The notes beneath the pieces were generated by a model. The model saw nothing but the letters and a program-made list of their open reading frames with translations. It was not told the origin of the DNA and searched no databases. The position numbers and the translations under genes were made by a program. From Vibrio sp. qd031 (GTDB taxonomy: Bacteria > Pseudomonadota > Gammaproteobacteria > Enterobacterales > Vibrionaceae), in NCBI RefSeq assembly GCF_002100145.1, contig NZ_JXQD01000036.1, positions 62,001 through 126,000 on the forward strand: a stretch of 64,000 nt of DNA, given 5' to 3'. Positions 56,787 to 64,000 of the stretch are shown piece after piece (positions within the stretch are counted from its first letter, which is position 1; each line of letters begins with the position of its first letter).

Positions 56787-57878
56787 ATGCAAACGCTTGA
56801 TTCTAGTTCTCAAAACTACTCCAGTCTGGTCTGGCTGCGATTTTCAAAAAATAAGACCGCTCTGTTCAGTTTAGTGCTGATTGTGTTGTTGGTGTTGGCG
56901 GCTGTATTTGCCCCCTTCTTGTCACCTAACGATCCATTGAAACGCTACGGAGAAAACATTTACGATGCGCCAGCAAACCTTTATTGGTTTGATGAAGATG
57001 GCAGCTTCCACCTACGTCCTTTTGTTTATGGAAAAACGTCTGAGTTGGATCCGGTGACCTTTTTACCGGTCATTACGGAAGACCGTTCTCAACGTATTCA
57101 TTTAACCTTTTTTAGCAAAGGGTGGGAGTATGAACTCTTTGGTATCAGTGCTTCACGCCACCTTGTTGGTTTGGAAGACGGTTCACCACTGTTTTTAATT
57201 GGCAGTGACAACTTAGGGCGAGACTTATTGTCGCGCTGTCTCGATGGCAGTCGAATCACTTTGTTGTTCTCGTTTTGTGTGGTCTCTGTGGTGGTGGTTG
57301 TCGGAACGTTAGTAGGAATGCTATCGGGGTATCTAGGGGGAACCTTTGATTTGATTGCGCAGCGGATTGCTGAGCTCGCCCTCGCGTTTCCCGCGGTACC
57401 ACTCTATCTCGCGCTGATTGCGGTTCTGCCCGCCACGGCTAACTCCACCATGGTGTTTGTCATGTTGGTGGTGATTTTGTCGTGCTTGCAATGGGCCTTC
57501 ATTGCTCGCCAAGTTCGGGGGCAGGTGATGTCTTTGCGCGGACTCGACTACATTCGCTCGGCAAAATCGGTAGGCGCTAAAGATATGCGTATCGTCATGC
57601 GTCATATATTGCCAAACATCACCAGTAACGTGGTTGTACTCGCCACCATGATGTTCCCAACGGTTGTGCTCACCGAAAGCTTTTTTAGTTTCCTATCGGT
57701 AGGCATAAAGGCGCCAATGATCAGCTGGGGATCGTTACTTAATGCAGCCGGTCAATATCAAACCATAGGCTCGTACCCTTGGTTGTTGGCACCGGTTGGC
57801 TTCATTCTCATTGCGGTACTTGGTTTTAACGCATTAGGCGATGGCCTGCGTGACGCCGTTGACCCATATTCATCTTAG
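56787..57878 (+). CDS. ABC transporter permease (DppC/OppC type) with long periplasmic insertion
   Basis: The 363-residue protein has the OppC layout with TM1 (LFSLVLIVLLVLAAVFAPFL) followed by an inserted domain of about 90 residues (residues ~45-130, DPLKRYGENIYDAPANLYWF onward) before the usual GSDNLGRDLLSRCLDGSRI motif. The contact loop is LDYIRSAKSVGAKDMRIVMRHILPN. The insertion is longer than in the permease at 45153 and may touch the large binding protein. Confidence 0.9.
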   Translation: MQTLDSSSQNYSSLVWLRFSKNKTALFSLVLIVLLVLAAVFAPFLSPNDPLKRYGENIYDAPANLYWFDEDGSFHLRPFVYGKTSELDPVTFLPVITEDRSQRIHLTFFSKGWEYELFGISASRHLVGLEDGSPLFLIGSDNLGRDLLSRCLDGSRITLLFSFCVVSVVVVVGTLVGMLSGYLGGTFDLIAQRIAELALAFPAVPLYLALIAVLPATANSTMVFVMLVVILSCLQWAFIARQVRGQVMSLRGLDYIRSAKSVGAKDMRIVMRHILPNITSNVVVLATMMFPTVVLTESFFSFLSVGIKAPMISWGSLLNAAGQYQTIGSYPWLLAPVGFILIAVLGFNALGDGLRDAVDPYSS

Positions 57879-57886
57879 GAGCAAAC

Positions 57887-59509
57887 ATGAAACAGAACGT
57901 TATTGCAGAGGTAAAAGACCTCAATATCAGCTTTGCGACCCTAGATGGCCAGGTGGACGCGCTACGAAACATTAATTACCAGATCCGCCAAGGACAGATG
58001 GTGGCGTTGGTTGGTGAAAGTGGCAGCGGTAAATCGGTCTCGGCACGTACCTTTATGGGGCTCACTGCAGAAAACGCCATTATTGGTGATAGCAGCGAAG
58101 TTCGCTTCAATCAGCGCGATGTGAGTAAGCTAAAACCCAAACAGCTTCGAAACTTGCGCGGCAATGAAATCTCGATGATCTTCCAAGAGCCAATGACCTC
58201 ACTCAATCCTTTGTACACCTTGGGTGAGCAGATCACAGAAGCCATTTTAGTGCATCAAAAAATGTCGGGCGCCGAGGCAAAGGCGCGCACCATTGAACTA
58301 TTTGAATTGGTGCAAATCCCTCAGCCTGCGGAGCGCTTTGATCAATACCCTCATCAGCTATCGGGGGGGCAGAGACAGCGTGTAATGATCGCTATGGCTT
58401 TAGCTAATGATCCTGAGCTGTTGATCGCCGATGAGCCAACCACAGCGCTGGATGTGACGGTGCAAGCGAAGATCTTACAGCTGATCAAAGAGCTTCAACT
58501 GCAAAAGCAGATGAGTGTACTGTTGATTACCCACGACCTAACCATTGTGCGTCAGTTTGCCGATTACATTTATGTCATGAAGCAAGGTGAAGTGGTCGAG
58601 CACAATACGACGACTGAGATTTTTGACGCACCTCAGCACCCTTATACACAGATGCTGATCAACTCAGAGCCAAAGGGCCGACATACCCCACTCGATATCG
58701 ACTCACCAGAAGTGCTGCGAGCAGACAAAATGCGGGTTGAATTTAGCCTTGGCAAGAAGTCGTTCTTTTCACGCAAGCCGCCCAAGTCTCTGCTGGCTGT
58801 TGATGATATATCCATCTCGCTTAAACGGGGTGAAACACTGGGTATTGTAGGCGAGAGTGGCTCAGGTAAAACCACATTGGCGATGGCTGTCTTCCAACTG
58901 CTTAATGAAGGCAAGACAAGTGGGGAAGTGACTTGGGAAGGGCGCCGAATTGATAACATGAAAGCGGATGAGTTGCGCACTCTCAGACAAGAGCTGCAAG
59001 TGGTCTTTCAAGACCCGTTTGCGTCGCTCAATCCCCGCTTAAGTGTGGAGCAAATTTTGGCTGAAGGTCTGATTGTTAACAAGGTTTGCGCTAACGCTGA
59101 TGAGCGCCGTGCCAAGTGTGAACAGGCTCTAGAAGATGCGGGTCTACCTAAAGACATTCTCAACCGTTACCCACACGAATTCTCTGGTGGACAGCGTCAG
59201 CGTATCGCGATTGCGCGTGCATTGGTACTGGATCCTAAAGTGATCCTACTGGATGAGCCGACCTCTGCTTTGGACTTAACAATTCAAAATAAAATCGTCG
59301 AACTGCTCAAAGAGTTGCAGCAAAAACGAGGCATTTCTTACTTGTTTATTTCTCACGATTTACGCGTGGTGAGAGCACTGTGTCACCGTGTACTTGTGAT
59401 GCGTCACGGTGAAGAAATAGAGCAAGGGCCTACCTCGGAAGTGCTTGAGCAGTCCGTACATACTTATACCCAGAAATTGTTGAAAGCGGCGTTTGAAATC
59501 GCTGCATAA
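57887..59509 (+). CDS. fused dual ATP-binding protein of the alpha-galactoside importer
   Basis: Two complete ABC domains are joined in one 540-residue protein. Domain 1 has Walker [10 protein letters not shown], signature [12 protein letters not shown] and Walker [13 protein letters not shown]. Domain 2 has [21 protein letters not shown] and [12 protein letters not shown]. The fusion serves as the OppD/OppF pair. It follows the permease by 8 bases and ends 18 bases before the melA start. Confidence 0.95.
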   Translation: MKQNVIAEVKDLNISFATLDGQVDALRNINYQIRQGQMVALVGESGSGKSVSARTFMGLTAENAIIGDSSEVRFNQRDVSKLKPKQLRNLRGNEISMIFQEPMTSLNPLYTLGEQITEAILVHQKMSGAEAKARTIELFELVQIPQPAERFDQYPHQLSGGQRQRVMIAMALANDPELLIADEPTTALDVTVQAKILQLIKELQLQKQMSVLLITHDLTIVRQFADYIYVMKQGEVVEHNTTTEIFDAPQHPYTQMLINSEPKGRHTPLDIDSPEVLRADKMRVEFSLGKKSFFSRKPPKSLLAVDDISISLKRGETLGIVGESGSGKTTLAMAVFQLLNEGKTSGEVTWEGRRIDNMKADELRTLRQELQVVFQDPFASLNPRLSVEQILAEGLIVNKVCANADERRAKCEQALEDAGLPKDILNRYPHEFSGGQRQRIAIARALVLDPKVILLDEPTSALDLTIQNKIVELLKELQQKRGISYLFISHDLRVVRALCHRVLVMRHGEEIEQGPTSEVLEQSVHTYTQKLLKAAFEIAA

Positions 59510-59527
59510 CCTAAGGAAATGATCGCT

Positions 59528-60877
59528 ATGAAACAACCTAAAATCTGTATCATCGGTGCAGGAAGCACAGTTTTTGCAAAAAATATCCTTGGCGATACGC
59601 TTTACTTGCCAGCGTTTAAACGCTGTCATATTTCGCTGCATGATATCGATGAGACGCGTCTTGAAGAGTCGAGTCTTGTGGTGTCAAAGCTTGCAAAAAC
59701 CTTAGGTGCGGAGCCTAGGATCACGCAAACGACGGATCGTAAACTGGCGTTAAAAGAAGCCGATTTTGTGATCACTATGTTTCAGGTGGGTGGGTATGAA
59801 CCGGCGACGGTAACTGATTTTGAGATCCCGAAAGCTTACGGCCTGCGTCAAACGATTGCAGATACCTTAGGTGTGGGTGGGATCATGCGTGCATTGCGCA
59901 CAATCCCAGTTTTCTTAGACATTGCCAGTGATATGCGTGAGCAGTGCCCCGAGGCGACCATGCTCAATTACGTTAACCCAATGGCGATGATTTCTTGGGC
60001 GATGCAGCGTATGGCATCGGATATTAAATACGTTGGTTTGTGCCACTCAGTGCAAGGGACTGCTGCTGAGCTGGCTCACGATCTCGATATCAACGTAGAC
60101 GATCTTCGCTACACCGCTGCGGGCATCAACCACGTTGCCTTTATGCTCACCTTTGAAGGTAAAAATGAACAGGGTGAATACGTTGATCTTTACCCACGTT
60201 TAAAAGAGGCTTACACCTCTGGTAAAGCGCCGAAAGCAAACATTCATAACCCTCGATGTGAGAACAAAGTCCGCTACGAAATGATGATGCGTTTGGGCTA
60301 TTTTGTCACCGAGTCTTCCGAACACTTTGCGGAATACACCCCATGGTTTATTAAGGAAGGACGTGAAGACTTGCTTGAAAAATATAGCGTTCCTTTGGAC
60401 GAATACCCGATACGCTGCGTTGAGCAAATAGCGGCGTGGAAAGATGAAGCGCAGGCGTATCGTGATGCGACAACTATCGAAGTTAAACAAAGCCATGAGT
60501 ACGCGAGCAAGATCTTGAACTCCATCTGGACCGGTGAGCCGTCAGTGATTTATGGCAACGTGGGTAACTATGGCCTTATCGATAATTTACCAGAAGGTTG
60601 CGCAGTTGAGGTCCCTTGTTTGATCGATGCAAATGGTATTCAACCGGTTAAGGTCGGCCGATTACCAGAGCACTTAGCGGCGCTGATCCGCACCAACGTG
60701 AATGTTCAAGCATTGGTCGTCGAGTCCATGGCGACCCAAAATCGTGAACACATTTATCATGCGGCCATGCTAGATCCTCATACAGGCGCTGAGCTGGATC
60801 TCGATCAGATTTGGTCGTTGGTGGATGAGCTAATCGCCGCCCATGGAGACTTTATGCCAGATTATCTACGCCAGTAA
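59528..60877 (+). CDS. melA: alpha-galactosidase MelA (GH4)
   Basis: MelA hydrolyses melibiose and related alpha-galactosides with NAD and Mn. The 449 residues align throughout with E. coli MelA (451). NAD motif GAGSTVFAKNILGD, the long identity IADTLGVGGIMRALRTIP, metal ligands Cys172 (LCHSVQGTAAELA) and His202 (GINHVAF), and TESSEHFAEYTPWF are all present. ATG 59528 is 10 bases after AAGGA; ATG 59519 is too close to it. It lacks a signal peptide, so substrates must be imported intact. A strong terminator ends the operon. Confidence 0.95.
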   Translation: MKQPKICIIGAGSTVFAKNILGDTLYLPAFKRCHISLHDIDETRLEESSLVVSKLAKTLGAEPRITQTTDRKLALKEADFVITMFQVGGYEPATVTDFEIPKAYGLRQTIADTLGVGGIMRALRTIPVFLDIASDMREQCPEATMLNYVNPMAMISWAMQRMASDIKYVGLCHSVQGTAAELAHDLDINVDDLRYTAAGINHVAFMLTFEGKNEQGEYVDLYPRLKEAYTSGKAPKANIHNPRCENKVRYEMMMRLGYFVTESSEHFAEYTPWFIKEGREDLLEKYSVPLDEYPIRCVEQIAAWKDEAQAYRDATTIEVKQSHEYASKILNSIWTGEPSVIYGNVGNYGLIDNLPEGCAVEVPCLIDANGIQPVKVGRLPEHLAALIRTNVNVQALVVESMATQNREHIYHAAMLDPHTGAELDLDQIWSLVDELIAAHGDFMPDYLRQ

Positions 60878-60905
60878 ACGCATAAGAAGTTGTTGGGTTA
60901 AGTTA

Positions 60906-60937
60906 AACCTCACCAGTACCTTGGTGAGGTTTTTTTG
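60906..60937 (+). terminator. terminator of the melA operon
   Basis: AACCTCACCA (60906-60915) pairs with TGGTGAGGTT (60922-60931), followed by a run of T to 60937. Confidence 0.94.
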
Positions 60938-61046
60938 TGAAAGCCTGAGCGACAGTAGAAAAATTGCGACGCTAAAGGGAGCACTCCCTAAGAGCTCTAA
61001 AAGAGGCTATACTTCGCGGATTTTCCAAACTTGAAGAGTCAGTCAT

Positions 61047-61763
61047 ATGTCATTTACAGATCTTGTGCATGCAAGGCGTTCGGTACGTAAGTTCGACCAA
61101 TCACACAGCTTTGATAGCCAAAGTGTCGACAATGCTTTGGCGCTAGCGCAGCTTAGTCCAAATAGCTCAAACATGCAGCTGTGGGAATTTCATCGAGTGG
61201 TCAACCCCGCCCTGATTGAACAAATGGGACCGCTTTGCATGAAGCAAAATGCCGCAGCCACCGCAAACGAATTGGTGCTGTTTGTCGTCACTCCAGATAA
61301 GTGGAAACAGCGTGCACAACTAAATGCGCAGCAAGTTAGAGCAAACTTCAGAGGAAGAGAAGATCTGCCTGTGGCCAAGAGGGCGTTCAAATACTATGAG
61401 ACGTTGATCCCAGCGCTTTATAACAACGACGCTTTTGGCATTAGAGGCGCGGTGCGTAAGCTTTATTCATGGTGGTTAGGACGCACTAAACCGATGGTAC
61501 GTGAAGTGTCAAAATCGGATGTGCGTGTCACCTTGCACAAAAGTGCCTCTCTGGCAGCAATGACATTTATGTACGCTATGAAAGAGCAAGGTTACGATAC
61601 TTGTCCTATGGAAGGGTTTGACTCTAAGCGCGTGAAGGCGCTGCTAGGATTACCCGCTAATGTTGAAGTGTGCATGATTGTTAGTTGTGGCAAAGCGCTG
61701 TCGGAAGGTGTCTACGGTGACAGACATCGTGTAGAGCTTAGCTCAATTACCCACAACCATTAA
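61047..61763 (+). CDS. nitroreductase-family flavoprotein
   Basis: The 238-residue protein begins with the nitroreductase signature (FTDLVHARRSVRKFD) in which the Arg residues bind FMN, followed by ALAQLSPNSSNMQLWEFHRV and a C-terminal FMN segment (DTCPMEGFDSKRVKALLGLPANVEVCMIVSCGK). It probably reduces quinone, nitro or enone substrates with NAD(P)H. Compared with NfsB it has an insertion around residues 130-155 (YNNDAFGIRGAVRKLYSWWLG). It is convergent with the GGDEF-EAL gene, with only 8 bases between their stop codons. Confidence 0.88.
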   Translation: MSFTDLVHARRSVRKFDQSHSFDSQSVDNALALAQLSPNSSNMQLWEFHRVVNPALIEQMGPLCMKQNAAATANELVLFVVTPDKWKQRAQLNAQQVRANFRGREDLPVAKRAFKYYETLIPALYNNDAFGIRGAVRKLYSWWLGRTKPMVREVSKSDVRVTLHKSASLAAMTFMYAMKEQGYDTCPMEGFDSKRVKALLGLPANVEVCMIVSCGKALSEGVYGDRHRVELSSITHNH

Positions 61764-61771
61764 ATGTGCCA

Positions 61772-63976
61772 TTAACACGCCTGATCTTTGAACAACAAAG
61801 TGTGGTTTGCTTGTAGCTTCTCGGGTACTAAGCAAACCTCCTCAAATTGTTGGCGAGGTACAGGTTTCGCAAAATAGTAACCTTGTCCAATGGTGCAGCC
61901 AAGCGCGGCAACGATATCGGATTGCTCTCTATTTTCTATCCCTTCAGCAACAGTCTCGATGCCAAAGCCTTCTGCTAGAGAGGCAATAGCGTTGACGAGA
62001 TTGAAGTTCTTATCGTTGGATTCGATATCGTTAACAAAACTTCTATCGACTTTCACTCCGTTGAAGTTAAAGCGCTGCATGTAAGACAGCGAAGAGTAGC
62101 CGGTTCCAAAGTCATCCAGCCAAACTGAGTGACCCGATTTTTGCAGTTCGGTTAATACTTGATTGGCTTTTTCCGTATCGTTCAACAATAAGGACTCTGT
62201 CACCTCTAACTGCAACATTTCTGCGGGAACACCATGTTTTTGGGTAATTCTTCGTAGTATGTGTGGCAGGTTTTGTCGATATATTTGACGGGCAGACAAG
62301 TTGATTGCCACGTGAAATTCTTCGGAAATTTTGTTTTGCGATAACCAACTTTTTAAAGCAATGATCGCTTGTTCTATTAAATGTTCGCCAATTGTCAAAA
62401 TGACATCGGACGACTCGGCAATAGGAATAAACTGATCGGGGAAAATGTAGCCCCGTTCTGGGTGCTTCCATCTTACAAGCGCTTCTGCGCCAATCAGTTT
62501 TCCACTGTTTAGATCGATTTTAGGCTGATACCAAAATTCAAATTGAGGAAGATCATTCAACGCCAAATGCAGTTCTTTTTCGATGATGGCTTGATGTTCA
62601 AAATGCTGACGCATACTTTCACTAAATTCTACGTACGCATTTTTACCATTGTCCTTAGCGCGATACATCGCCATATCGGCGTACTTGATCAGCTCGTTAG
62701 CGCTGCAATCAAACTTTGATGAAAGCACGACACCTACGCTGCCACCAGCTTGAATCAACTCATTCTCTATCTGAATCGGCTCACGCAGTTGCTTCAGGAT
62801 TTCTTGAACACACAGCTCTTCTTTACTCGCATCTAAATCAACAATAGCGATGATAAACTCGTCACCACCAATTCGCGAAACCATGTTGAGATCCGCTGAA
62901 TTTGCGTTAATAACCGCTTCGTTTGTTGACGCAAAATGGGTGAGCCGACTTGCAATAGTGTTGAGAAGGACATCACCATGGCCGTGACCAAAGGTGTCAT
63001 TTACCCATTTAAATTCATCTAGATCAATGAAGTACAGGTGAATGGAATGTCGTGGTGTTGCCTTTAACAGCGCTTCTAAATGCTCGGTAAATTTGTTTCT
63101 ATTAGGCAGGTGAGTGAGCGAATCGTGGAACGCCAAATGACGAATGGCTTCGTTTTTACGATTAATTTTGGCGCTCATTTGGTTGTAGGCGTCACTCAAT
63201 GCGCCAATTTCATCGTCGCGATAGAACGTTGGAATGTTTTTGTGGTAATCCTCATTCTGGTTGAAATGGTTTATCAAGGTGTTTAGAGGCCGCGTCAGAG
63301 ATTTGGACAATAATATGGCCAGTGATAGCCCCAACACCACGCTGATCAGCAGGACAATTAGCTGCACCAGTAGAAAGCTTTGTTGTCCTTCTGCTTGGAT
63401 TTTTTCGAGTATACGGCGGTTAGTAAGGTTATCTTGATGTAAGGTGTCTTGTCCCAGTTCTATATAGACGCTACCCACGACGACATGCCCCTCAGTTATA
63501 GGCAATATGACGCTTAGCCTCCCGGGGTCTGAGGAGCTGCTAAGCGCGTCAAGTACGACAGTTTTTTTGAAAGTGACGGCTTGTTCAATTGCGTCTACAT
63601 TAGGGTGTGGAAGCCCAAACTCATCGAGATTTTTTGTTCCGTCGTGGAAGATCAATCCATCAGAGTCAATCACATAAATGCGTTTTACTTCCTCAAGTGC
63701 AATAACCGGTTTGATTAACTGGTAAGTATGATCGAGGTTTAAGTTATAGACGGGGTTAAAGAGGTTGTCGGACAAAATTTTTCCAATCGACAAACCCTTG
63801 CGAATGAGCTGATGTTCCAGTGCTTTTTCGGTGGTTTGGTTTAACTCATCAAACAAATATTGCGTATTGGCAGTGTAAAAGGCGCGATAGGAAAAAAAGT
63901 AAACCACGGTGACCACCGCCAAGATTAACAAGGTAGTAAGACTAAAACGGACACTCAGTGGGAATTTTGTTTTCAT
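61772..63976 (-). CDS. membrane HAMP-GGDEF-EAL cyclic di-GMP protein
   Basis: The 734-residue protein has TM1 (FSLTTLLILAVVTVVYFFSY), a periplasmic region of about 160 residues, TM2 (LLVQLIVLLISVVLGLSLAILL), a HAMP segment, a GGDEF domain with intact GGDEF in RIGGDEFII, and an EAL domain. EAL residues needed for phosphodiesterase activity are present: EALVRW, AINLSARQ, LEVTESLLL, LDDFGTGYSS, KVDRSFV, AEGIE and QGYYFAKP. Both catalytic halves look intact, so it may be bifunctional or the GGDEF half may be a GTP-binding regulator. It starts near the window end, so upstream context is unknown. Confidence 0.92.
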   Translation of the reverse strand: MKTKFPLSVRFSLTTLLILAVVTVVYFFSYRAFYTANTQYLFDELNQTTEKALEHQLIRKGLSIGKILSDNLFNPVYNLNLDHTYQLIKPVIALEEVKRIYVIDSDGLIFHDGTKNLDEFGLPHPNVDAIEQAVTFKKTVVLDALSSSSDPGRLSVILPITEGHVVVGSVYIELGQDTLHQDNLTNRRILEKIQAEGQQSFLLVQLIVLLISVVLGLSLAILLSKSLTRPLNTLINHFNQNEDYHKNIPTFYRDDEIGALSDAYNQMSAKINRKNEAIRHLAFHDSLTHLPNRNKFTEHLEALLKATPRHSIHLYFIDLDEFKWVNDTFGHGHGDVLLNTIASRLTHFASTNEAVINANSADLNMVSRIGGDEFIIAIVDLDASKEELCVQEILKQLREPIQIENELIQAGGSVGVVLSSKFDCSANELIKYADMAMYRAKDNGKNAYVEFSESMRQHFEHQAIIEKELHLALNDLPQFEFWYQPKIDLNSGKLIGAEALVRWKHPERGYIFPDQFIPIAESSDVILTIGEHLIEQAIIALKSWLSQNKISEEFHVAINLSARQIYRQNLPHILRRITQKHGVPAEMLQLEVTESLLLNDTEKANQVLTELQKSGHSVWLDDFGTGYSSLSYMQRFNFNGVKVDRSFVNDIESNDKNFNLVNAIASLAEGFGIETVAEGIENREQSDIVAALGCTIGQGYYFAKPVPRQQFEEVCLVPEKLQANHTLLFKDQAC

Positions 63977-64000
63977 TGTATTGGCTTACTCTATCAACGC

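Overview
The window looks like chromosomal DNA of a marine gamma-proteobacterium of the Vibrionaceae, probably Vibrio or a close relative. The evidence is the close resemblance of housekeeping proteins (SurA, LptD, LeuABCD, IlvIH, PykF, GlmS, MtlADR, NagB) to enterobacterial and Vibrio families, the moderate GC content, CRP-type and HexR-type operators, and a Vibrio-type mannitol locus. This assignment rests on recognition only; no search was run. I see no rRNA, tRNA, IS element, phage gene or CRISPR array.

Positions 1-19 kb. A minus-strand envelope and cofactor group (lptD-surA-pdxA) faces djlA. A DUF547 lipobox-free exported protein follows, then the leuABCD operon on the minus strand with a leader peptide containing five consecutive Leu codons and an attenuator. 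A TetR regulator with an RND efflux adaptor and pump comes next, then a PAP2 phosphatase paired with an MJ1255/VC2487-type glycosyltransferase.

Positions 19-36 kb. Here are a long-chain acyl-CoA ligase, ilvIH with a structured leader, a PAS-GGDEF diguanylate cyclase, pykF, a HAD phosphatase divergent from the mannitol operon mtlA-mtlD-mtlR, and nagB divergent from a DeoR regulator (GlmR-like) and glmS. CRP sites lie before mtlA, and HexR-like palindromes lie before pykF and the HAD gene. nagB and glmS catalyse opposing steps at glucosamine-6-phosphate and share one control region.

Positions 36.5-51.4 kb, the most interesting part. This is a probable utilisation locus for an uronate-containing oligosaccharide. 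It has an RpiB-fold isomerase resembling DhuI, a KduD-type reductase and a LacI regulator on the minus strand. Divergently there is an apparent operon of a GH88 unsaturated glucuronyl hydrolase, a DUF2264 protein and a complete oligopeptide-family ABC importer (binding protein, two permeases, two ATPases). A cytoplasmic GH30 enzyme and a LamB-like porin follow. Expected flow is porin, binding protein, ABC import, cytoplasmic GH30/DUF2264/GH88 cleavage, spontaneous ring opening of the 4,5-unsaturated uronate, DhuI-type isomerisation, then KduD reduction to 2-keto-3-deoxygluconate. No secreted lyase, KDG kinase or KDPG aldolase is present in the window.

Positions 51.4-61 kb. A small exported Cys-rich protein is paired with a DUF411 protein. 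A second sugar module follows: a MelR-like AraC regulator divergent from an oligopeptide-family ABC importer (binding protein, two permeases, one fused ATPase) and MelA alpha-galactosidase. This is a melibiose/raffinose-type system in which an ABC importer takes the place of the MelB symporter. The window ends with a nitroreductase-family protein and a membrane GGDEF-EAL protein.
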